In this document: in pieces, positions 5,907-9,451 of the stretch
Position numbering within the stretch: position 1 is the stretch's first letter
How the letters are laid out: the number at the start of each line of letters is the position of its first letter
Assembly: GCA_036271855.1 (NCBI GenBank)
Contig: DATAZV010000221.1
Span: 1-9,451 of the forward strand
DNA length: 9,451 bases
Source: JAQGMJ01 sp036271855
GTDB lineage: Bacteria > Pseudomonadota > Gammaproteobacteria > Burkholderiales > JAEUOS01
Reading direction: 5' to 3'
Position numbers and translations under genes: made by a program
Notes under the pieces: generated by a model
The model's input: the letters and a program-made list of their open reading frames with translations, nothing else
The model's database searches: none
What the model was told of the DNA's origin: nothing

Positions 5907-6710
5907 ATGCATCCGATGCTCAACACCGCGGTGAAGGCTGCCCGCAAAGCCGGCACCGTCATCAACCGCGGATCGCGCGACCTCGACCAGATCAAGGTGG
6001 AAACCAAGCGTCGCAACGACTTTGTCACCGAGGTCGACCGCGCCGCCGAGAACGCCATCATCGAGGTATTGCGCGAAGCCTACCCGAATCATGCGATCCT
6101 CGCCGAGGAATCGGGCGCTTCCAAGGGCTCGCAGGGCGAGTACGTGTGGATCATCGACCCGCTCGACGGCACCACCAACTTCATCCACGGCATGCCGCAC
6201 TACTGCGTATCGATCGGCCTGCAGCACAAGGGCGTGATGCAGCAGGGCGTGATCTATGACCCGGTGAAAAACGAATTGTTCACCGCCACCCGCGGCGCCG
6301 GCGCCTACCTGAACGACAAGCGTATCCGCGTTTCCAGCCGCGACAAGATCGCCGACGCGCTGATCGGCACCGGTTTTCCGTTTCGCGACAACTCCTTCCT
6401 CGAGCGCTACCTGGCGATGTTCAAGGCGATGACCATGAACTGCACCGGCATCCGCCGCCCGGGCGCGGCTGCGCTCGACCTGGCCTATGTGGCGGCCGGG
6501 CGCTTCGACGCCTTCTGGGAAATCGGCCTGGCGCCGTGGGACATTGCCGCCGGCAGCCTGCTGGTACTGGAGGCGGGCGGGCTGATCGGCGACCTTGAAG
6601 GTGACGGCAAATACATGGACACCGGTGAAGTGGCGGCCGGCAGCCCGAAAATATTTTCCCAGATGCTGGGCGTGCTGGCGAACTCGGGCGCGGCGACGCA
6701 CCCGGCTTAG
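5907..6710 (+). CDS. suhB: Inositol-1-monophosphatase SuhB
   Basis: 267 residues, the same length as E. coli SuhB, and it begins MHPMLNTAVKAARKAG like that protein. It is a Mg-dependent, Li-sensitive inositol monophosphatase. In enterobacteria SuhB also joins the rRNA antitermination complex with the Nus factors. Metal-site residues are present: Glu67 in LAEESG (65-70), Asp84 and Asp87 in IIDPLDGTTNFIHG (82-95), and Asp212 in APWDIAAGS (209-217). The RRPGAAALDLAYVAAGRFDA stretch (183-202) is the usual second signature. Start: the ATG at 5907 is chosen by homology, with GAAGG about 11 bases upstream; an in-frame ATG at 5889 would add six residues. The divergent suhB-trmJ pairing is, from memory, common in betaproteobacteria. 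Nothing in the sequence looks degraded. Confidence 0.96.
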   Translation: MHPMLNTAVKAARKAGTVINRGSRDLDQIKVETKRRNDFVTEVDRAAENAIIEVLREAYPNHAILAEESGASKGSQGEYVWIIDPLDGTTNFIHGMPHYCVSIGLQHKGVMQQGVIYDPVKNELFTATRGAGAYLNDKRIRVSSRDKIADALIGTGFPFRDNSFLERYLAMFKAMTMNCTGIRRPGAAALDLAYVAAGRFDAFWEIGLAPWDIAAGSLLVLEAGGLIGDLEGDGKYMDTGEVAAGSPKIFSQMLGVLANSGAATHPA

Positions 6711-6730
6711 GCAGGCGGAACTGACCCAAG

Positions 6731-6758
6731 CGGGCCGCGCGAGCGCGCGGGCGGCCCG
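6731..6758 (+). other. GC-rich hairpin in the suhB-Bug gap
   Basis: A perfect 8-bp inverted repeat (CGGGCCGC, 6731-6738, against 6751-6758) with a GC-only 12-base loop lies 20 bp after the suhB stop. It is followed by an A-rich stretch (TGAAAACAAAAA), not a T-run, so it is not a canonical intrinsic terminator in either direction. It may stabilise the suhB mRNA end or attenuate read-through into the next gene. The rest of the 117-bp gap shows no clear promoter. Confidence 0.45.
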
Positions 6759-6812
6759 TGAAAACAAAAAGCGCATCAGGCGTGCCCGGCCGGGCCTGCC
6801 GACGACCTTTAC

Positions 6813-6831
6813 GGAGACAATGATTTCATGA
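6813..6831 (+). promoter_or_regulatory. Ribosome binding site and overlapping three-codon ORF at the second Bug start
   Basis: GGAGA (6813-6817) lies 10 bases before the Bug ATG at 6828 but only a few bases before an ATG at 6820. That upstream ATG reads Met-Ile-Ser-stop, with its TGA (6829-6831) overlapping the Bug ATG. If used, this would give stop-start coupling. The signal peptide fixes 6828 as the true gene start. Confidence 0.4.
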
Positions 6832-7805
6832 AGCACAAGCTGACCGCTGTCGCCGCGCTGCTGTGCGCGGCCGCCTTCCTGCACGCCGCCCCCGCCGCTG
6901 CGCAGGCTTACCCGACCAAGGGGCCGGTGCACCTGGTGGTGGGTTTCGCGCCCGCCGGCGCCGCCGACTATGTGGCGCGCTCCATGTCCGACGCTTTCAG
7001 CAAAGCGCTGGGCCAGACCGTAATCATTGAAAACCGTCCGGGGGCGGGGTCTTCCGTGGCGGCCGACTATGTCGCCCACGCGATACCCGACGGCTACACC
7101 ATCCTGCTGGCCAGCCCGTCGTCGATCTCGGTCAACCCGGCGATGATGAAGCTCAACTACACTGCGCGCGACCTGGTGCCGATTTCCAAGACTTCTTCGG
7201 GCTTCCTGATCGCCGCGGTCAATACCTCGCTTAACATCAACTCGCTGAAGGACCTGATCGCGGCGGCGAAAAAATCTCCCGGCAAGCTCAACTACGCCAC
7301 TTCCGGCATCGGCGCGGCGCCGCACCTCTCGGCCGTGCTGTTCGCGCAGCTGGCGGGCGTGGACGTGGTGCACGTGCCCTTCAAGGGCGGTGGCCCGGCG
7401 GTGCAATCGGTGGTCGCCGGCGACACCCAGTTCACGTTCGCCACCGCGCCCTCGGTGCTGCCGCTGATCCGCGCCGGACGCCTGAAAGCGCTGGCGATCA
7501 CCTCGAAAAACCGCTCGCCCCTGACGCCGGACATCCCGGGCATGGCCGAGGCCGGGCTGCCGGACTACGACATGTCCTTCTGGTACGGCCTGTTCGCGCC
7601 CGCGGGCACGCCGGCGGCAGCGCTGAAAAAAATCTTCGAGGCCAACGCCGCCGCGCTGCAGGACCCGCAGGTGAAGGCAGCTTTCGCCCGCGAAGGCACC
7701 GAGACCGCGCCTTCGAAGTCGTCGGAGGAATTTGCCGCCTATCTGGCCGAGGACAACAAGTTCTGGGTGCGCCTGGTGAAGGATTCAGGCGCCAAAGCCG
7801 AATAA
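6828..7805 (+). CDS. Bug/TctC family periplasmic solute-binding protein (orphan)
   Basis: A 325-residue Bug-family receptor. A signal peptide spans 1-27 (hydrophobic 6-25, AQA before YP). Hallmarks are VVGFAPAGAADYVARSM (37-53), the conserved Asp47, ENRPGAG (68-74), PDGYTILLAS and the second-lobe NYATSGIGAAPH. The usual P-G-G of the first loop is P-A-G here (42-44), which may alter the pocket. It shares the signal-peptide core AALLCAA, with identical codons, with the Bug gene at 3222, but the mature proteins are clearly different paralogues. The neighbours are suhB and a glycosyltransferase, neither an obvious partner, and no TctA/TctB is near, so the ligand cannot be inferred. It is probably its own transcription unit or a read-through product from suhB (117-bp gap). 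Confidence 0.92.
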   Translation: MKHKLTAVAALLCAAAFLHAAPAAAQAYPTKGPVHLVVGFAPAGAADYVARSMSDAFSKALGQTVIIENRPGAGSSVAADYVAHAIPDGYTILLASPSSISVNPAMMKLNYTARDLVPISKTSSGFLIAAVNTSLNINSLKDLIAAAKKSPGKLNYATSGIGAAPHLSAVLFAQLAGVDVVHVPFKGGGPAVQSVVAGDTQFTFATAPSVLPLIRAGRLKALAITSKNRSPLTPDIPGMAEAGLPDYDMSFWYGLFAPAGTPAAALKKIFEANAAALQDPQVKAAFAREGTETAPSKSSEEFAAYLAEDNKFWVRLVKDSGAKAE

Positions 7806-7832
7806 GGGCGCGCCGGCCGGCGCTGCGCCTTT
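7804..7832 (+). terminator. Possible weak terminator after the orphan Bug gene
   Basis: Directly at the stop codon, AAGGGCGC can pair with GCGCCTTT (about eight pairs including one wobble). A perfect 14-bp palindrome (7810-7823, GCGCCGGCCGGCGC) overlaps it as an alternative fold. Only three T follow, so termination efficiency is doubtful. Confidence 0.35.
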
Positions 7833-7893
7833 GTGAGCCGGGCGCCAGGCCACGGCAGGGAGCCCGCGCCGTTCAAGGGGCGGGCGGTTCGGA

Positions 7894-7899
7894 TAGTAT
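7894..7899 (+). promoter_or_regulatory. Candidate -10 box for the glycosyltransferase gene
   Basis: TAGTAT in GGATAGTATTG stands out as AT-rich within the 125-bp gap after the Bug gene, with TTCAAG as a poor -35 candidate 16 bp upstream. It predicts a start near 7906, just before an ATG at 7908 and about 25 nt before the chosen GTG. Confidence 0.35.
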
Positions 7900-7930
7900 T
7901 GCCTGCCATGCCGGACCTCTTTTCCCGATT

Positions 7931-9283
7931 GTGACGAAGCCTGGCGGGCTACGCCCCCCCGCTTCGCAGATGACGCGGCAGGCCGCCTGGCTTTCCCGCC
8001 TGTCGCGCCTGTTGCATGGCTTGTACCTCGCCTGCCCGGTCTGGCTGACGGCGCCGCTGCGCCTGGCCGCGCCGGTGCGCTGGCGCAGCCTGGTGCGGCG
8101 CCGCTTCGTGCCGCTGCTCGATCCGCATACCGCGCCGCTGGCCTTGCGGCGCGCGCAGGCGGATACGCCGGCCGATGCCGCAGACGTCTGCCTGTTCGGT
8201 CCCTGGCATGCGGTATTCGGCATCGGCGAGGCGGCGCGCGCGACTGCCCACGCCTGCCGTGCCGCCGGCCTGAAAATCGAACTCTACGAATTGCGCATGC
8301 GCGGCCTGCATCCGCACCTGGATGCCGAGCTGGAACCTTTGCTGACGCAGTTGCCGCGGGCGCAGGTACAGGTGTTCTGCTGCAATGCCGACACCATGAT
8401 GGGCCTGGGGCCGGTGCATTGCCGGGCCGCCTGGCCGGGGCGCTATCGCATCGGCACCTGGTTTTGGGAACTGGAGCGCTTTCCACGCGCCTGGCTGAGC
8501 GCGCTCGACGAAGTCGATGAATTGTGGGCGGCTTCGCCGCACATCCAGGCGATGCTGGCGGCCGAGACCGACAAGCCGGTGATCTACATGTCGCCGGCGG
8601 TGGATTTCGAGCTGGCGCGCGCTTATACGCGACGGGAGTTCGGCCTGGCCGAAGAGGCCTTCCTGTGCCTGTTTTCCTATGATTTTTCCGCCGCCATGGA
8701 GCGCAAGAACCCGCGCGCCTGCATCGCCGCGTTTCGCCGCGCCTTCCCGCAGGGCGGCGAGGACGCGATGCTGGTGATCAAGACCTTGTATGCCGAGCGC
8801 GATCCCGAAAGCTGGGCGGCGCTGCAAGCGCTGGCGCGCGAGGACGGGCGCATCGTGCTGCGCGACGAGGCCCTGGCGCGCGCCGATTTTTACGGCCTGC
8901 TGAGCGTCTGCGACGTCTATCTTTCGCTGCACCGCGCCGAAGGCCTGGGCCTGGGCATGGCCGAGGCGATGCGCCTGGGCAAGCCGGTGGTGGCCACGGG
9001 CTATTCCGGCAACCTGGCGTTCATGAATGCGGACAATAGCTGCCTGGTGGACTACGCACGCATGGCGGTGGCGCCCGGCGCGTATGCGCATGCCGAGGGA
9101 CAATCCTGGGCCGAGCCGGATATTGACCATGCGGCGCGCCATCTGCGCCGGCTGCATGAAGACCGGCCCTTTGGCGCCGCGCTGGGAGCACGCGCCGCCG
9201 CCCATATGCGCGAGCACCACTCGCTGGCGGCGGCCGGTGCGTGCGTGGGTGCGCGGCTGGCGCAACTGCGCGGCTGCCGGTGA
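7931..9283 (+). CDS. GT-B fold glycosyltransferase (GT4-like)
   Basis: A protein of up to 450 residues of the glycosyltransferase group 1 (GT4) type, likely adding a sugar to a surface polysaccharide or glycolipid on the cytoplasmic face of the membrane. Residues 15-65 are basic and hydrophobic and may associate with the membrane. The N-terminal Rossmann lobe starts at DVCLFGPWHAVFGIGEAARA (85-104), with the glycine-rich acceptor-side loop. RIGTWFWELERFPRAW (173-188) and DELWAASPHIQ (196-206) follow. The C-terminal lobe has LFSYDFSAAMERKNP (247-261), then the E-x7-E donor motif from Glu337 to Glu345 (HRAEGLGLGMAEAM) and GKPVVATGYSGNLAFM (350-365). The start is uncertain: GTG at 7931 or ATG at 7970, neither with a good ribosome binding site. 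A short upstream ORF overlaps the GTG. No other polysaccharide genes are in view, so the acceptor is unknown. It converges with the GntR gene, 31-bp gap. Confidence 0.85.
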   Translation: MTKPGGLRPPASQMTRQAAWLSRLSRLLHGLYLACPVWLTAPLRLAAPVRWRSLVRRRFVPLLDPHTAPLALRRAQADTPADAADVCLFGPWHAVFGIGEAARATAHACRAAGLKIELYELRMRGLHPHLDAELEPLLTQLPRAQVQVFCCNADTMMGLGPVHCRAAWPGRYRIGTWFWELERFPRAWLSALDEVDELWAASPHIQAMLAAETDKPVIYMSPAVDFELARAYTRREFGLAEEAFLCLFSYDFSAAMERKNPRACIAAFRRAFPQGGEDAMLVIKTLYAERDPESWAALQALAREDGRIVLRDEALARADFYGLLSVCDVYLSLHRAEGLGLGMAEAMRLGKPVVATGYSGNLAFMNADNSCLVDYARMAVAPGAYAHAEGQSWAEPDIDHAARHLRRLHEDRPFGAALGARAAAHMREHHSLAAAGACVGARLAQLRGCR

Positions 9284-9314
9284 CGCTGCTGCCCGCCGCC
9301 GTGCAACCCGGCAA

Positions 9315-9451
9315 TCAGTAGTCGAGCAGGTTGCGCCGCACCTGGCGCAAATGTTCGGTCAGGCGATGCCGCGCTTCGCTGCCGTCGCGGCGCTTGAGCG
9401 CTTCCACCAGGCGCTTGTGTTCGACCTGGTATAGCGAGCGGCGTTCCGGCG
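9315..9451 (-). CDS. GntR family transcription regulator, C-terminal FCD domain (partial)
   Basis: On the reverse strand a frame open to the window edge ends at the TGA 9317-9315. Its last 44 residues include LYQVEHKRLVEALKRRDGSE and ARHRLTEHLRQVRRNLLDY. This is the closing helix pair of an FCD ligand-binding domain: H-x2-L-x2-AL-x-RD, then A-x6-HL-x2-V. FadR-type GntR regulators bind a small organic acid through this domain and repress or activate catabolic genes. The metal-site histidine at HKRL is present. The DNA-binding domain lies outside the window. It converges with the glycosyltransferase gene, so its target is probably on its other side. Confidence 0.8.
   Translation of the reverse strand, partial: PERRSLYQVEHKRLVEALKRRDGSEARHRLTEHLRQVRRNLLDY

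Noticed and set aside
5822..6061. Extended N terminus for TrmJ up to an ATG at 6061 or 5890
   Set aside because: The extension would overlap suhB or the promoter region and does not resemble TrmJ; family length supports 5821.
6731..6758. Hairpin after suhB as an intrinsic terminator
   Set aside because: The stem is followed by A-rich rather than T-rich sequence on the forward strand, and no T-run follows on the reverse strand; kept only as a hairpin.
5598..7406. A 602-codon open frame on the reverse strand across trmJ, suhB and the second Bug gene
   Set aside because: It runs antisense through three well-supported genes, and its product is rich in Arg, His, Gln and Gly without recognisable motifs, as expected from GC-rich codon bias.
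7949..9265. A 438-codon reverse-strand open frame opposite the glycosyltransferase
   Set aside because: Arg/His/Gln/Ala-rich shadow of a gene whose forward-strand product carries clear GT4 motifs.
1..9451. CRISPR array, tRNA, rRNA, insertion sequence or prophage elements
   Set aside because: No regularly spaced repeats, no cloverleaf-like sequence, and no transposase, integrase or phage protein signature were seen on either strand by eye.

Overview
The window is GC-rich, densely packed DNA with every sign of a betaproteobacterial chromosome, most probably Burkholderiales. Two Bug/TctC-type periplasmic binding proteins, a family greatly expanded in that order, occur within 4 kb. A trmJ/suhB divergent pair, a two-subunit short chromate transporter and a class II aldolase/adducin protein fit the same picture. 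No tRNA, rRNA, CRISPR array, insertion sequence or phage gene is visible.

Layout from left to right. (1) 1-586, forward: the last codons of one gene, then a short chromate-transporter (CHR) subunit joined to it by an ATGA overlap. (2) 653-1171, reverse: an exported DUF4142 ferritin-like protein, ending in a strong intrinsic terminator that lies between it and the chromate transporter. (3) 1272-1880, forward: a TRIC/UPF0126 cation-channel membrane protein, divergent from the DUF4142 gene. (4) 1894-2253, reverse: a small MliC-like lipoprotein. (5) 2415-5068, forward: a tight three-gene operon of class II aldolase/adducin protein, Bug binding protein and amidohydrolase_2 protein, which looks like a catabolic cassette for an unknown carboxylic or aromatic acid. 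(6) 5072-5821, reverse: trmJ, converging on that operon with a 3-bp gap and divergent from (7) suhB, 5907-6710, forward. (8) 6828-7805, forward: a second, orphan Bug protein. (9) 7931-9283, forward: a GT-B (GT4-like) glycosyltransferase. (10) 9315-9451, reverse: the C-terminal end of a GntR/FCD-type transcription regulator.

How the parts work together: the only convincing functional unit is the 2415-5068 operon. In it a Bug protein would capture a small organic acid in the periplasm, and a lactonase-like amidohydrolase and an aldolase/decarboxylase-like protein would process it in the cytoplasm. No TctA/TctB membrane subunits are in the window, so transport would need components encoded elsewhere. 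Both enzymes lack a residue that is catalytic in the best-known relatives (Gly in place of the FucA Glu; Asn in place of the LigI Asp), which is the most interesting signal here. trmJ and suhB are housekeeping RNA-related genes driven from one shared AT-rich promoter island. The remaining genes look like independent units. I see no clear evidence of a wholly new system; most of the window is ordinary chromosomal content.
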